This document shows, in pieces, positions 34,618 to 45,090 of a stretch of DNA of 64,000 nt; the stretch's first letter is position 1, and each line of letters begins with the position of its first letter. The notes below the pieces were generated by a model. It was not told the DNA's origin and did not search any database. It was given only the letters and a program-made list of their open reading frames with translations. This DNA comes from Bacillus sp. SA1-12 (lineage in GTDB: Bacteria > Bacillota > Bacilli > Bacillales > Bacillaceae), in assembly GCF_000981385.1 (NCBI RefSeq), contig NZ_LATZ01000002.1, positions 1 to 64,000 on the forward strand. The letters run 5' to 3'. The position numbers and the translations under genes are program-made.

Positions 34618-35907
34618 CTATTCAAAGAAGTAGCCAAAGAACTTCTTTACTTTATTAACTTTTTTCTCTTCTTGTTGTTGCTTATGATTTGAACGTTGTT
34701 GCTGTGGCTGTGGTTCCTTAGCAGCTGCTACCTCCACAGTATTTACAGAAACATTTGAACCTATTTTTCTGCCTTGAATTTTGGCATTCTTATGTGCAAA
34801 TTGAATTAAGCCTACTCCCGTCATATATTGAGGTTCTCTTACTCCAATGTAATCAGGGCTTGCGATTCTTACGCTGTTTTGAAAGACTGCTTGTCCTAAT
34901 TCAAGAACTCCTGGCATCCGAACAGTTCCGCCCGTTAGGACAAATCCGCCTGGCAGTTCGCGGACACCAAGTCGTTTTAATTCGTAAAGAATCAAATCGT
35001 AAATTTCTTCAAGTCTTGCTTCAATAATATCAGCTATTTCTAATTGATTAAAGGATCTCTTTTGATCTGAACCAATGATGGCAACTTCAAATACTTCGTC
35101 TTCTGATGCATGATCGTAATAAGCATGTCCATATTTGACTTTAATACGTTCGGCTTCATCAGTAGTTGTACGCAGCCCGATTGATATGTCCTTTGTAATG
35201 GTTTCTCCTCCAACTGGAAGAACACTGGTTGCCACTAAATGATTCTGCTCAAATACAGCAATTGTTGTGGATCCACCGCCGATGTCAACAAGAGCTACAC
35301 CTAGGTTTTTCTCATCCTTAGATAGTGCAACAGACCCAGCAGCCTGCGGTTGTAAACAAATATCCGTTATTTCTAAGCCTGCACGCTCTACACAACGCAG
35401 TAAATTATGTAATATCGTTTTCGAACCAGTGATGATGGATCCTTCCATTTCCAGACGAACACCCAGCATTCCTCTAGGATCATTGATCTCATCCAATCCA
35501 TCTACTATAAATTGTCTTGGGATGACATCAATAATTTCCCGTTCTGGCGGAATTGAAACAACCTGAGCTGCCTCAATAACTCTCCTTACATCCTCATTTG
35601 AAATTTCCCTATTTTCACTTGAGACTGCTACAACACCATGGCAATCTTGTAAGTGTACATGGTTACCGGTAACACCTACAACAACTCTTTTTAAGGAGAT
35701 CCCCACCATTCTTTCGGCTTGTTCAACAGCTTTTTTTATAGAATGAACGGTTTCATCTATATCAACTATAGATCCTTTTCTTAATCCTTCTGATTTTACG
35801 TTACCTACACCAATAATGTTTAAAGTATCATTCGCCATTTCACCAATAATTACTTTAACACTGGATGTACCGATGTCAAGACTTACGAATAATTCATTGT
35901 TGTTCAT
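34618..35907 (-). CDS. ftsA: Actin-like division protein FtsA
   Basis: 429 aa; anchors FtsZ to the membrane. Actin-fold motifs are VSLDIGTSSVKVIIGE (phosphate 1) at the N-terminus and GVALVDIGGGSTTIAVF (phosphate 2) near residue 203; adenosine-binding GGFVLTGGTVRMPG is near residue 325. The last residues KVNKVKKFFGYFFE form the amphipathic membrane helix. A Gln/Lys-rich linker precedes it. The ATG at 35907 follows GGGGAGGTGCCTTAGA. Confidence 0.97.
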   Translation of the reverse strand: MNNNELFVSLDIGTSSVKVIIGEMANDTLNIIGVGNVKSEGLRKGSIVDIDETVHSIKKAVEQAERMVGISLKRVVVGVTGNHVHLQDCHGVVAVSSENREISNEDVRRVIEAAQVVSIPPEREIIDVIPRQFIVDGLDEINDPRGMLGVRLEMEGSIITGSKTILHNLLRCVERAGLEITDICLQPQAAGSVALSKDEKNLGVALVDIGGGSTTIAVFEQNHLVATSVLPVGGETITKDISIGLRTTTDEAERIKVKYGHAYYDHASEDEVFEVAIIGSDQKRSFNQLEIADIIEARLEEIYDLILYELKRLGVRELPGGFVLTGGTVRMPGVLELGQAVFQNSVRIASPDYIGVREPQYMTGVGLIQFAHKNAKIQGRKIGSNVSVNTVEVAAAKEPQPQQQRSNHKQQQEEKKVNKVKKFFGYFFE

Positions 35908-35940
35908 TCTAAGGCACCTCCCCATCTATCAATACTTTCT

Positions 35941-35969
35941 ATTTTATTCGTTTAAGAACAACATGACAA
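35941..35969 (-). promoter_or_regulatory. Sigma-A promoter of ftsA-ftsZ
   Basis: TTGTCA (35969-35964), 17 bp, TAAAAT (35946-35941) on the minus strand, about 35 bp before ftsA. Confidence 0.75.
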
Positions 35970-36075
35970 TGAATCTAGTTTTACATATTTGTAACAAAAT
36001 GATTTTTTATCTATTTACTTATTTTTCGCCCTATTAGGTTTATTCGTCAAATAGTTAATTTTCCCTTTTAAATAT

Positions 36076-36438
36076 TCAATTTTTTTTCAGTTTTTCTCTG
36101 GAAATAGACCATTTTGATATTAGGATTCTTCTAATGACAGCAATATTTTGAAATAATCTAACTCCAAAGGCAAATACTGCTACTAAATATAAGTCTACAC
36201 CAAGATGTACACCGAGAAAAGCTAAACTTGCAGCTAAAATGATGTTAAAGAAAAAGCCTGAAACAAAGACAACTTCATCATATATTTCCTGCAGATGTGC
36301 TCGAATACCTCCTAGTAGAGTATCTAGGGCAGCTAATATCGCGATTGATAAGTAATTTGAATATTCAGGGGGAATCCGAAGCTCAGATACCAAACCTAAA
36401 AACACACCTAATATTAGACCTAAAATGGGAAGCCACAT
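36076..36438 (-). CDS. sbp: Small basic protein Sbp (DUF1290)
   Basis: 120 aa, mostly hydrophobic with three to four membrane helices (about residues 3-18, 25-42, 55-80 and 85-100) and a basic C-terminus (SKWSISREKLKKN). The conserved core YSNYLSIAILAALDTLLGGIRAHLQ identifies the DUF1290 family, found only in the ylxX-sbp-ftsA neighbourhood of Firmicutes. Function unknown, probably related to division. The ATG follows AAGGGGGAAAATAAC, directly after the ylxX stop. Confidence 0.92.
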   Translation of the reverse strand: MWLPILGLILGVFLGLVSELRIPPEYSNYLSIAILAALDTLLGGIRAHLQEIYDEVVFVSGFFFNIILAASLAFLGVHLGVDLYLVAVFAFGVRLFQNIAVIRRILISKWSISREKLKKN

Positions 36439-36439
36439 G

Positions 36440-37168
36440 TTATTTTCCCCCTTCTTTTGTTTCTAATGGCTTCATATTTTTCACTCGAATCGTATCTTCA
36501 TAAGCAGGAATGATTATGTTTTCTAAAGGCTTTGACACGGTTAGGCTTAGGTTGTCAATGGCAAAATCTTCGTCAGTTGTTGACGCACTCATCCTATTAT
36601 ATAGTTTATCGGCATCTTTTGAGATTACATTAATTTCGATAGGATACTCATTCAGGCTGTAATTGTCCATTTTTGTTTGGCCATTAATATCTCTGATAAC
36701 ACTGGAATTAATTAACCGCCTACCTTGTATCGAAATTTCTTCTGCATCATATGAATTTAATTCATTAATCAGCCGTTTTAATAGATCTGGCGATATGCCT
36801 TGCAGAGGTTGTCCAAGCAATTCCTCAGAAAATAAACTATCAATTGTAATAATGATACCTGGTCCTGTTACTTCAGTTAGACCCGCCTCTTTTTTGAGAA
36901 CATTTAAGGTTTCTTTCAAAGCAGCTTCAGGGTTCTGATTATTTTCAGCTTCATATGTTTCTATGATCTCATTGTATTTTCTAATTTCTGATAGTAGTTC
37001 GACCTGAAGCTGCTGTTCCTTTTTCAAATCTTCTCTAAGCTGCCACATATCCCTGGTATCCCTCACAATAGGCTCTTGTATTGTTCGAAATTGAATCGCA
37101 AGCATTAGTCCAAATATCATCGTTAAAAGTGAAAAACTAAATCCTTTTTTCCAGCTCGTTTGCTTCAA
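36440..37168 (-). CDS. ylxX: DUF881 membrane-anchored protein YlxX
   Basis: About 242 aa. One N-terminal membrane helix (FSLLTMIFGLMLAIQF) is followed by a coiled coil (about residues 45-85) and the DUF881 domain (VTGPGIIITIDS; LINELNSYDAEEISIQGRRLI). It is a paralogue of the neighbouring ylxW. The role is unknown; the position between divIB and ftsA suggests the division apparatus. The TTG at 37168 is preferred because AGGTGG lies five bases upstream; GTG at 37177 is the alternative. Confidence 0.88.
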   Translation of the reverse strand: MKQTSWKKGFSFSLLTMIFGLMLAIQFRTIQEPIVRDTRDMWQLREDLKKEQQLQVELLSEIRKYNEIIETYEAENNQNPEAALKETLNVLKKEAGLTEVTGPGIIITIDSLFSEELLGQPLQGISPDLLKRLINELNSYDAEEISIQGRRLINSSVIRDINGQTKMDNYSLNEYPIEINVISKDADKLYNRMSASTTDEDFAIDNLSLTVSKPLENIIIPAYEDTIRVKNMKPLETKEGGK

Positions 37169-37218
37169 TTCAACCACCTGACTGTTCCCAAAATATAACT
37201 AATGCTTATAGGAGCCTT

Positions 37219-37941
37219 TTATGAAGAGGACTTATCCTCTTGTAACAAAGGCTTCATGTTGATTTCATCTTTTTTCTCAACAGTAACAACAATATTATCA
37301 TATACCAGTTGATCAAGAATTCCTCCAGCAATATTAAGTGCAGGGATTAAAACATCGGGATCACCGATTGCCGTGATGACAAATGGTGCCGGGAATTGAT
37401 TTCCATCCACCGTTATAACGGGTCCGTTACAGTATATATAGGAATCACTTGATAACCTTTGGCCATTAATTGATATCGCATCAGCCCCTGAAATATAGAG
37501 TTCGTTAATAACATTAAATATATGGCTTTCATGAACAATATAATTATTAACATTTTCACCGTCTGGGATATAAGATGCATCCTCTAATGTTATTTCCACG
37601 CCCTTCCCAGCTACGGGGAGATCTCCAACATACATACGAAGCTTCTCAACATCTTCAACAAGATTAGAATAAACCTGCTTTTGATTTTTTAGAGACTCTT
37701 CAATTTTTTTCACTTGCTCTTGTTTTTCATATAATTCATTCTGTAAGCCTTGATTAATTTCTTCGTTTTTGATGAAAAGGGATCTTATTTCGTATTCTTT
37801 TTTCCATTGTTCCGCAGAAATTACATGCTCTTGATTTTTTTCTTTTGTAAGCTGATATGAATAGGAAATTAAAAAACCTAAAACAAGGAGGATAAGGGAT
37901 AAAATAACATACCTACCCTTCAGTTTCATTCTCGCCTTCAT
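37219..37941 (-). CDS. ylxW: DUF881 membrane-anchored protein YlxW
   Basis: About 240 aa. A short basic N-terminus and one membrane helix (YVILSLILLVLGFLISYSY) precede a coiled coil (about residues 50-100) and a DUF881 domain (VAGKGVEITLEDAS; VINELYISGADAISINGQRL). Function unknown; paralogous to ylxX. The coding region overlaps the end of divIB by about 29 bp. The start is uncertain: ATG at 37941 with GAGGAGGAGGAGA upstream is chosen; ATG at 37929 is possible. Confidence 0.87.
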   Translation of the reverse strand: MKARMKLKGRYVILSLILLVLGFLISYSYQLTKEKNQEHVISAEQWKKEYEIRSLFIKNEEINQGLQNELYEKQEQVKKIEESLKNQKQVYSNLVEDVEKLRMYVGDLPVAGKGVEITLEDASYIPDGENVNNYIVHESHIFNVINELYISGADAISINGQRLSSDSYIYCNGPVITVDGNQFPAPFVITAIGDPDVLIPALNIAGGILDQLVYDNIVVTVEKKDEINMKPLLQEDKSSS

Positions 37942-38704
37942 TCTCCTCCTCCTCTGCATTTAATGGTTCATACGATTCAAAGTATGAGCCTACTTCCAGA
38001 TGAATAATTCCCCGGCTATTTTCATCAAGCTGGCTTATAATATCAGGGTAAGTGGCCATTTTTTCTGAGAAAGTACGAACAGAAGCAAGGACTTCATAAC
38101 CATCATTCATATAAAGATGAATTAACCATGGATCTGTTTTTTTCGGTGTATGATGGATTTCAGAGATCGAGTTTAATATTCCTGGCGATAGCTTTTTAAG
38201 TTCATCTATCATAACCTCAATCGCTTTGTCATTTTCCCAATCAATTAATACAGGAGCGTCTGCGGGGGCTGATACCTGTTTATCCTTTAATACATCACCA
38301 TTTTCAAGGATAGGTAAATAGGAACCATCACGTTCAATATACGCAATACTATCATGCTCTTCTACTAGTAAGACGATATGGTTCGGTAATTTTTTTTCAA
38401 CCTGTACATCTTTAATTTGCAAAAGACTTTTTACAGAAGTCACTACTTGTTCCGAATTAATGCTCCAAAATTCTGAAGAAGTCGTGATTCCACTTAGTTC
38501 AATAATTTTTTCTGACTCAACCGTTTTATTTCCTTTTACTGAAATACTTGCTACTTTACTCAAAGGAGATTGAAAGTAAATAACAAGCAAAATAAGCAGG
38601 AAGAAAACCGATAAAAAAGAAATTAGTCTCCGATTCGTTTTCTGTTTTCTTTGTTGCTGTAATTTTGGTATACGATCCTCTAACGAAACAACTTTTTTCT
38701 CCAA
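37913..38704 (-). CDS. divIB: Cell-division protein DivIB (FtsQ)
   Basis: 263 aa bitopic protein of the divisome, binding FtsL and DivIC. A basic cytoplasmic tail (about residues 1-26), a membrane helix (LISFLSVFFLLILLVIYF) and a POTRA domain (VASISVKGNKTVESEKIIELSGI) are followed by the beta domain. The C-terminus is very acidic (Glu-rich). The start is TTG at 38704 with GGGGTG about seven bases upstream; no ATG fits. The last codons overlap ylxW. Confidence 0.93.
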   Translation of the reverse strand: MEKKVVSLEDRIPKLQQQRKQKTNRRLISFLSVFFLLILLVIYFQSPLSKVASISVKGNKTVESEKIIELSGITTSSEFWSINSEQVVTSVKSLLQIKDVQVEKKLPNHIVLLVEEHDSIAYIERDGSYLPILENGDVLKDKQVSAPADAPVLIDWENDKAIEVMIDELKKLSPGILNSISEIHHTPKKTDPWLIHLYMNDGYEVLASVRTFSEKMATYPDIISQLDENSRGIIHLEVGSYFESYEPLNAEEEENEGENETEG

Positions 38705-39091
38705 TCCTGTTCACCCCACCCTATCAGACACTAGGCAAACTCTCCATTCATTTAAAGAATTCAATACTTCTCTAAAGTTATTATTACGAACACACAAAAA
38801 GCACTCATATGATTACGAAAAAAAACAACTTTTTATGAGAAGGTTATTTTTTTTCGAAAACAAACGAAGAGTGTTCATTGTTAATTTCTGATAACTTGTC
38901 CTAGTATATCGTATTTAATGATAAAACAGGACTGTCTCAAAAGCAAAGGGTCAGACCCTTCCTGAGACAGCCCATTTGTTAACCGAAACCATTATTCAAT
39001 ACTAAAAGAAAATCGAGCCAATTCCATTAATTCATGAACAATTTTACATTGTCATTATAACACAGGAAAAGGTAATAATGGTGAGGTTTGT
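38705..39091. other. Intergenic region between murB and divIB
   Basis: 387 bp without a recognisable gene. It holds the murB terminator at 38920-38973 and an AT-rich stretch (38750-38920) that may contain the divIB promoter; no convincing -35/-10 pair was chosen. Confidence 0.7.
38920..38973 (-). terminator. Terminator after murB
   Basis: GGGCTGTCTCA...TGAGACAGTCC (38973-38929), with an inner stem AAGGGTCTGACCCTT, followed on the minus strand by TGTTTTATC. It splits the dcw cluster into separate transcription units. Confidence 0.85.
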
Positions 39092-40000
39092 TTAATTAAG
39101 GCCAATTATTTCGACCTCTGTTTCCAATGTAACTCCGTAAGTATCAAAAATCGTCTTTTTCACGAATGAAATAAGATCTAAAACATCTTGTGCTGTCGCT
39201 CCTCCAGCATTCACAATAAAGTTTCCATGCATTTCAGATATTTTTGCTCCACCAATTTGATACCCTTTTAACCCGGCTTCTTCCACTAGCTGCCCAGCAT
39301 ATTTAGGAAGGGGATTGCGAAAAATACTGCCAGCGCATGGGTAATTCCAAGGCTGAGTTTCTCTTCGATAATCCTTATTTTTTTGCATAACTGCTACAAT
39401 ATCTTCCTTTTCACCTTTTTGCAAGTTTAATACCGCTTCAATACAAATTCCAGGCCTTTTTTCTTGTAAGATCGAAGTTCTGTAAGAAAACTCCATCTCT
39501 TTATTCGTTAACCATTCCATCGTTCCATCTTCAAACAAAATATGTGCTTTCTCTACTATTTTGGACATATCTGATCCATGCGCACCAGCATTCATGTAAA
39601 CTGCTCCTCCGATGGAACCAGGTATTCCGCTTGAAAACTCTAAACCAGACAAGCCTTTTTTACTTATAAGGGTTGCGAGTTTAATAACGGAACAACCTCC
39701 GCCAACAGTAAGAGTTTCCTCATCTAATTCAAAATCATCCATTCCTGAACCAAGCTTTATGACAACGCCTTGAATCCCCTTATCTGCCACAAGAAGATTT
39801 GACCCTCTCCCAATTGCTCTCCATTTTGCTCCATGTTTTTTTATAATTTGAAAAGCTCTACTCAGGTCGTCAATGCTATTGGGTTCAATAAAGATTTCTG
39901 CAGGCCCCCCAATTTTCATTGTTGTATGCTTTGCCAGCGGTTCATTTTCAAGAACCTTACCTATATTCGCATCTGCCAATTCTTTATATAATGTATTCAT
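39092..40000 (-). CDS. murB: UDP-N-acetylenolpyruvoylglucosamine reductase
   Basis: 302 aa FAD enzyme; reduces the enolpyruvyl ether to UDP-MurNAc with [21 protein letters not shown] near residue 24, [12 protein letters not shown] near residue 62, [18 protein letters not shown] near residue 133 and SIFRNP (catalytic Ser) near residue 228 are type II MurB features. The start follows AGGAGGTAACT. It lies 22 bp after murG, in the spoVE-murG-murB group. Confidence 0.97.
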   Translation of the reverse strand: MNTLYKELADANIGKVLENEPLAKHTTMKIGGPAEIFIEPNSIDDLSRAFQIIKKHGAKWRAIGRGSNLLVADKGIQGVVIKLGSGMDDFELDEETLTVGGGCSVIKLATLISKKGLSGLEFSSGIPGSIGGAVYMNAGAHGSDMSKIVEKAHILFEDGTMEWLTNKEMEFSYRTSILQEKRPGICIEAVLNLQKGEKEDIVAVMQKNKDYRRETQPWNYPCAGSIFRNPLPKYAGQLVEEAGLKGYQIGGAKISEMHGNFIVNAGGATAQDVLDLISFVKKTIFDTYGVTLETEVEIIGLN

Positions 40001-40021
40001 AGTTACCTCCTTAAGCTGCCT

Positions 40022-41116
40022 TTATTTCCTTGAAAGTTCCTTCATCACCTGATATAGCCTTGAAGCTGCATCTGGAATACCAAGTTCTTTTGAAGCCTTC
40101 TTCATCTCAACTAATTTTCTTTCATTTAATAAAATTTCATCAATATGAGATAGCAGTAAGCTTCCATTTAGATCTTGTTCACGAAGCATCATTGCTGCAT
40201 CATGGTCACTTAAAGATCTTGCATTTTTTTCTTGGTGATTTGCTGTAACATATGGACTTGGAATTAATATGCTCGGAATTCCTAATGCGGTGATTTCAGC
40301 AAGTGATGTTGCTCCAGCTCTGGAAACAATTAAATCTACACATGCCAAAACCTCTGGCATATTGTGAATAAATGGTTTAATTACTACATGTGAAGCATCA
40401 CTCAATGCCCCCATTTCCTCCATCACTTTCTCATAATGGACCTCTCCTGTTACATAAACAACCTGGTATGGTTTATCATTTAAAGACGGAATCATTTGCA
40501 GTACAGCCTCATTAATGGCTTTCGCGCCACGGCTGCCTCCGAAAATTAAGACCGTTTTCTTTTGTACTGTAAGCCCTAAAGAATGTCTCCCCTTTTCTGC
40601 ATCTTGACCTAAAACCTCTGAAGCCCGAGGATTCCCTGTTAAAACTACTTTATGCTCAGGAAAATACATTCTTGCATCTTCAAAGCAAATGGCGACTTTG
40701 TCGACATATCGGGATAAAAATTTATTCGTAATACCAGGCAGACTATTTTGCTCGTGAATAATGGTCGGAATTTTCAGCTTTGAAGCTGCATAGACGACTG
40801 GTCCGCAAACATAGCCACCCGTACCGATCACAACATCAGGCTTAAAATCTCTTAAGTATTTCTTACTTACTGTTACACCTTTTAAAAATCGCATGACGGT
40901 TTTAGCATTATCGAATGAAAGTTTTCGTTTAAAGCCCGTAATTTCAATGGCTTTAAAATTAATCCCTTCTCGCTTTACAATGTTTTTTTCTAATCCATTA
41001 TTTGTTCCAATATATAAAAATTCAACATGTGAATGATGTTTCTTTATTTCTTTTATTAACGCAAGAGCAGGATAAATATGGCCTCCTGTACCTCCGCCGC
41101 TAACAACGACCTTCAT
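40022..41116 (-). CDS. murG: Lipid II synthase (GlcNAc transferase MurG)
   Basis: 364 aa GT28 glycosyltransferase on the inner membrane face; adds GlcNAc to lipid [20 protein letters not shown] at the N-terminus and [13 protein letters not shown] near residue 193 are the two G-rich loops. [25 protein letters not shown] near residue 264 is the donor site. [16 protein letters not shown] is the membrane-proximal motif. The start follows GGGGGGAGCAAA. Confidence 0.97.
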   Translation of the reverse strand: MKVVVSGGGTGGHIYPALALIKEIKKHHSHVEFLYIGTNNGLEKNIVKREGINFKAIEITGFKRKLSFDNAKTVMRFLKGVTVSKKYLRDFKPDVVIGTGGYVCGPVVYAASKLKIPTIIHEQNSLPGITNKFLSRYVDKVAICFEDARMYFPEHKVVLTGNPRASEVLGQDAEKGRHSLGLTVQKKTVLIFGGSRGAKAINEAVLQMIPSLNDKPYQVVYVTGEVHYEKVMEEMGALSDASHVVIKPFIHNMPEVLACVDLIVSRAGATSLAEITALGIPSILIPSPYVTANHQEKNARSLSDHDAAMMLREQDLNGSLLLSHIDEILLNERKLVEMKKASKELGIPDAASRLYQVMKELSRK

Positions 41117-41309
41117 TTTGCTCCCCCCATTTTTATAAATTGTTATGGTTAGCGACTTAGTATAACAGTCGCTTCTTCATATGTAAACGTAACGAAGGCT
41201 GACTATTAAGGTACTCACTTAAGGCACATATTAAAGCCTAAAGTCTGTTGCTTCCCTATCGTCAGCCTCACTATATCATTATCATGATAAACAACTTTTG
41301 ATTAAACCT

Positions 41310-42410
41310 TTAATATTTTGAATACCTGCTTACATTTAATAAAACACCGATGGCCATTAACATTAAGGTTAATGATGATCCTCCATAGCTTAAAAATGGC
41401 AAGGTAATTCCTGTAACAGGCATTAGACCTGTTACAACCCCAACATTAATCATAACCTGAATCGCAACCATTGTGATGATTCCAATTGCTAAAAAGCTGC
41501 CGTATAAATCAGGAGCTCCTAATGCAATCCTTACTCCCCGCCACAACAGTAAACCGAAAAGCAATAGAACAAACGAGCCCCCGATAAACCCTAACTCCTC
41601 TGCCAATATTGCGAAAATAAAATCAGTTTGCGGCTCAGGAAGGTAAAAAAACTTTTGTCTGCTTTGTCCGAGACCTAATCCAAATAATCCACCAGGACCA
41701 ATAGCATAAAGGGACTGGATAATTTGAAAGCCGCTGCCTAAAGGATCTTCCCATGGATCTAAAAAGGATGTAATCCTCTTAATCCGGTAAGGCGCTGACA
41801 AAACTAATGCTACAAACCCTGCAACTCCTAAGAGACCAAGCCATACAAAATGGGTAATTCTTGCGCCCGATACGAAAATCATCACAATACAAGTTCCTAC
41901 CATTACAGTACCTGTACCTAAATCAGGCTGCATCATTATAATGCCAAATGCCATAAAAACCAAACCCAAAGAAGGTATCAGACCTTTTTTAAACGAAGTA
42001 ATCTTTTTCTGATTTTCAGAAAGAAACTTTGCTAAAAAAGCGATCATGGCCAGCTTCATGAATTCTGAAGGCTGAATGGAAAAAGCTCCGACACCAATCC
42101 AGCTTCTCGAGCCGTTCCTCTCCATTCCGATTCCGGGAATCAAGACGGCAATTAAAAGGAAAAAGCAAATGATGATTAACATTTTTGCCCATGATCTCCA
42201 TGTCCAATAATCAACATTCATTAAAAAGAACATAGCGATAACACCCACACCAGCAAATAAGAGCTGACGCTTAGCAAAAAAGAATGAATCATCAAATTTA
42301 TACGTCGCCCACACCGCACTGGCACTGTAAACCATAATGAGACCAACTGTTAAAAGGAGCAACGTAAGGATCACTAAAATAAAGTCTGGTGTAGACCTTT
42401 TTGCTGTCAA
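41310..42410 (-). CDS. spoVE: SEDS peptidoglycan glycosyltransferase SpoVE
   Basis: 366 aa, ten membrane helices; FtsW/RodA/SpoVE family polymerase of lipid II. It is nearly identical in key segments to B. subtilis SpoVE: MVYSASAVWATYKFDDSFFF, RNGSRSWIGVGAFSIQPSEF, GLGQSRQKFFYLPEPQTDFIFA and PFLSYGGSSLTLMLM. The TTG at 42410 has CAGGGGTG seven bases upstream and gives the B. subtilis length. It is needed for spore cortex with its partner SpoVD; a vegetative FtsW elsewhere in the genome is expected. Confidence 0.93.
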   Translation of the reverse strand: MTAKRSTPDFILVILTLLLLTVGLIMVYSASAVWATYKFDDSFFFAKRQLLFAGVGVIAMFFLMNVDYWTWRSWAKMLIIICFFLLIAVLIPGIGMERNGSRSWIGVGAFSIQPSEFMKLAMIAFLAKFLSENQKKITSFKKGLIPSLGLVFMAFGIIMMQPDLGTGTVMVGTCIVMIFVSGARITHFVWLGLLGVAGFVALVLSAPYRIKRITSFLDPWEDPLGSGFQIIQSLYAIGPGGLFGLGLGQSRQKFFYLPEPQTDFIFAILAEELGFIGGSFVLLLFGLLLWRGVRIALGAPDLYGSFLAIGIITMVAIQVMINVGVVTGLMPVTGITLPFLSYGGSSLTLMLMAIGVLLNVSRYSKY

Positions 42411-42447
42411 CGCCGAACACCCCTGTACCAATTTATTTAAGGGCTGT

Positions 42448-42616
42448 GGTTAGAAAAGCGTAAGCGTCTTGCTCAGCGACATATGAACTAAGAGCACTCC
42501 AATTATTATAGAGGAAGTTCATTAGTCGCCAGGCGCTTGACCTAGACACAAAAGCTACGTACAAAAATTATACTTTTTTACCTTTTGACAAAAGCGCGAG
42601 CGCCTTGAACCAAAGT
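42448..42616. repeat. Dispersed repeat family B (inverted-repeat element) between murD and spoVE
   Basis: AAAAGCGTAAGCGTCTTGCT...CAGCGAC at the left pairs with GTCGCCAGGCGCTTGACC (about 42523-42543). Inner arms TATGAACT / AGTTCATTA also pair. A partial end AAAAGCGCGAGCGCCTTGAA recurs at 42592-42611. It resembles the AAAAGCG..AAGCGCCT intergenic repeats I know from Bacillaceae genomes. No coding potential. Confidence 0.7.
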
Positions 42617-42638
42617 TTAGAATAAATCGTACAAGCCC

Positions 42639-43994
42639 TTACTTAAGCTTATGCACGGCATGTATAAAAATGTCTCCTCTTTGCTCAAAAGTTTTGTATT
42701 GATCCCAGCTTGCACAGGCTGGTGATAAAAGAATGACATCATTTTCTTCGGAGATTTCAAACGCCGCATTTACCGCTTGTTCCACATTATCGACACGTTT
42801 TACAACTTCTATTCCACTTTCAATTGCAATCCTTTCTAATTTCGGGGCTGTTTGACCGAATAAAATCATTGCTTTTACATTTTGCAAATAAGCTTTAAGC
42901 TCATCAAACTCGTTACCGCGATCAAGTCCTCCAGCAAGTAAGATAGTCGGTGCAGTAAATGCTTGAAGAGCTTTGCTGGTTGCTAAAATATTGGTTGCTT
43001 TAGAATCATTATAAAAACGGCGCTTGTTTATCGTTTCAACATATTGAAGTCGATGTTTTACACCTGTAAAGGTTGTTAGAACTTTATGAATGGATTCGTT
43101 TGCTACTCCCCTTGTTTTTACTGCAGAAACAGCAGCCAGTATATTTTCAAGGTTGTGAATACCAGGCAAGACGATATCCTCCAAAGAAATAATTTTTTCA
43201 CCTTTATACCAAATGCTATTATCTTTTATATAGGTACCGCCATCTAGTTCAGTTGTTGTAGAGAAGTAGAGTTTTTTTGCATTCGATTTTTCTGAACGCT
43301 CACAAACTTCCTGATCATCAAAATTAATAATCGATACATCTGATTCCGTTTGGTTCTCATAAATTTTTCCCTTTGCGTAGACATAATCCGCCTTCGTTCC
43401 ATGATAATCTAAATGTGCATCAAAGATATTTAGAATGATGGCAATAGCGGGCTTAAACTCAATCGTTCCTAATAGCTGGAAAGAAGACAATTCCATTACA
43501 ATAACATTGTCTTTTGTAGCCTTCTGTGCCACCTCACAAGCAACCGTACCGATGTTTCCCGCAATTAAAGGCTGCTTTTGATCTTCCTTGAGCATTTCAT
43601 ATATTAAGGTTGTTGTTGTTGTTTTCCCGTTTGAACCAGTGATTGCGATGATATCTGCTTCAGATATTTTATACGCTAATTCAACCTCTGTAATAATTGG
43701 TAGATTGCGCTCTGCAGCTAGAGAAATCAATGGATTTGAATATGGAATTCCGGGATTTTTCACAACTAAATCAACTGTGTTTTCCTCAAGTAACGAAAGT
43801 GGATGTCCCCCGCAAACAACCTTTATCCCAAGTTCTTTTAACTCTTGAACAGCTTCATCCGTTTCAGTTGCTTTAAAATCATTAACTGTCACCTTTGCTC
43901 CAAGCTGATGTAACAATTTAGCGGCTGCTAAGCCGCTTTTTGCCAATCCTATAACTAAAATCTCTTTATGTATATAATCACTAATCTTTTTCAC
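42639..43994 (-). CDS. murD: UDP-MurNAc-L-alanine:D-glutamate ligase
   Basis: 451 aa cytoplasmic Mur ligase. N-terminal [17 protein letters not shown] binds UDP. The central ATPase has [18 protein letters not shown] near residue 118 and ELSSFQL near residue 168. The C-terminal domain starts near residue 303 (YNDSKATN). [22 protein letters not shown] is a MurD signature. The start is GTG at 43994, immediately after the mraY stop, with GAGGTGTGGATGTAA before it. Confidence 0.97.
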   Translation of the reverse strand: MKKISDYIHKEILVIGLAKSGLAAAKLLHQLGAKVTVNDFKATETDEAVQELKELGIKVVCGGHPLSLLEENTVDLVVKNPGIPYSNPLISLAAERNLPIITEVELAYKISEADIIAITGSNGKTTTTTLIYEMLKEDQKQPLIAGNIGTVACEVAQKATKDNVIVMELSSFQLLGTIEFKPAIAIILNIFDAHLDYHGTKADYVYAKGKIYENQTESDVSIINFDDQEVCERSEKSNAKKLYFSTTTELDGGTYIKDNSIWYKGEKIISLEDIVLPGIHNLENILAAVSAVKTRGVANESIHKVLTTFTGVKHRLQYVETINKRRFYNDSKATNILATSKALQAFTAPTILLAGGLDRGNEFDELKAYLQNVKAMILFGQTAPKLERIAIESGIEVVKRVDNVEQAVNAAFEISEENDVILLSPACASWDQYKTFEQRGDIFIHAVHKLK

Positions 43995-44969
43995 TTACAT
44001 CCACACCTCAATATAGATTCCAAGCACTGCAAAGACAAACCCAATTGACCAGAATGTGACAACAACTCGCCACTCAGACCAGCCAACTAATTCATAATGA
44101 TGATGAAGAGGGCTCATTTTGAAAACTCTTTTCCCAGTTGTTTTAAATGAAAGTACTTGTATGATCACAGATAGAGTTTCAATTACAAATACTCCCCCAA
44201 TTAAAACAAGTAAAATTTCCAGTTTTGTTAAAATCGCGATTGTAACAATTGCTCCGCCTAGGGCAAGCGAACCAGTATCACCCATAAATACTTTTGCAGG
44301 ATGTGCATTAAATACTAAAAACCCTAATACTGCCCCTACAACTGCAACTGAAAAAATCGCAACATCATATTGTGATTGATTCCAGGCAAGAACAGCAAAA
44401 GCACCAAAGGCAACAGCAGCGGTACCTGATAATAATCCATCTAAACCATCTGTCAGGTTTACAGCATTTGAACCCCCAACAAGCATAAAAATAACAAGCA
44501 CAACATAACCCCAGCCTAAATCAAAGGATAACGAAGTACCCGGAACAGCAATCTCAGTCGAAAACCCATATTGGGTAAAAACAAGATAAAAGATAACGGC
44601 AATGATAACTTGACCAAGCAATTTTTGTCTTGATGTTAATCCGAGGTTTCTTTTCATTACAACTTTTATAAAGTCATCTAGAAACCCTAGTAAACCATAG
44701 CCGATTGTGACAAACAATAGTAAATACATTTCAACACTTAATTGAGAGAATTTTCCTGTCATCACGATTGTCGTTATAATGATTGAAATGATAATCATGA
44801 CTCCTCCCATGGTTGGAGTGCCTGATTTCTTTTGATGTGATTTAGGTCCTTCCTCTCTGATGCTCTGACCAAATTTTAATCTCCTTAGGTAAGGAATAAT
44901 GATCGGAGAAAGCAGTACACTTATTAAAAATCCCATGACGAGTGTAATTAATATAACCTGCTCTAGCAT
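43995..44969 (-). CDS. mraY: Phospho-MurNAc-pentapeptide transferase
   Basis: 324 aa, ten membrane helices; transfers phospho-MurNAc-pentapeptide to undecaprenyl phosphate, forming lipid I. The catalytic motifs are [12 protein letters not shown] near residue 95, [12 protein letters not shown] near residue 167 and [14 protein letters not shown] near residue 227; [14 protein letters not shown] is near the C-terminus. The start follows GGGAGGGAGTATAC. murD follows without a gap. Confidence 0.98.
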   Translation of the reverse strand: MLEQVILITLVMGFLISVLLSPIIIPYLRRLKFGQSIREEGPKSHQKKSGTPTMGGVMIIISIIITTIVMTGKFSQLSVEMYLLLFVTIGYGLLGFLDDFIKVVMKRNLGLTSRQKLLGQVIIAVIFYLVFTQYGFSTEIAVPGTSLSFDLGWGYVVLVIFMLVGGSNAVNLTDGLDGLLSGTAAVAFGAFAVLAWNQSQYDVAIFSVAVVGAVLGFLVFNAHPAKVFMGDTGSLALGGAIVTIAILTKLEILLVLIGGVFVIETLSVIIQVLSFKTTGKRVFKMSPLHHHYELVGWSEWRVVVTFWSIGFVFAVLGIYIEVWM

Positions 44970-45061
44970 GTATACTCCCTCCCTTCTATCGTTGTCTTAG
45001 TCAATATTCTGCTTACATGTACATGGAAATTATCATATAAGCAGTATGCTTTAATAAGATT

Positions 45062-45090
45062 ATTTAATTGAATATCATTCATTTTATCAA
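45062..45090 (-). promoter_or_regulatory. Possible promoter ahead of mraY
   Basis: TTGATA (45090-45085), 17 bp, TTAAAT (45067-45062) on the minus strand, in the 296 bp gap between murE and mraY. No terminator is visible in the gap, so mraY may also be reached by read-through from murE. Confidence 0.4.
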
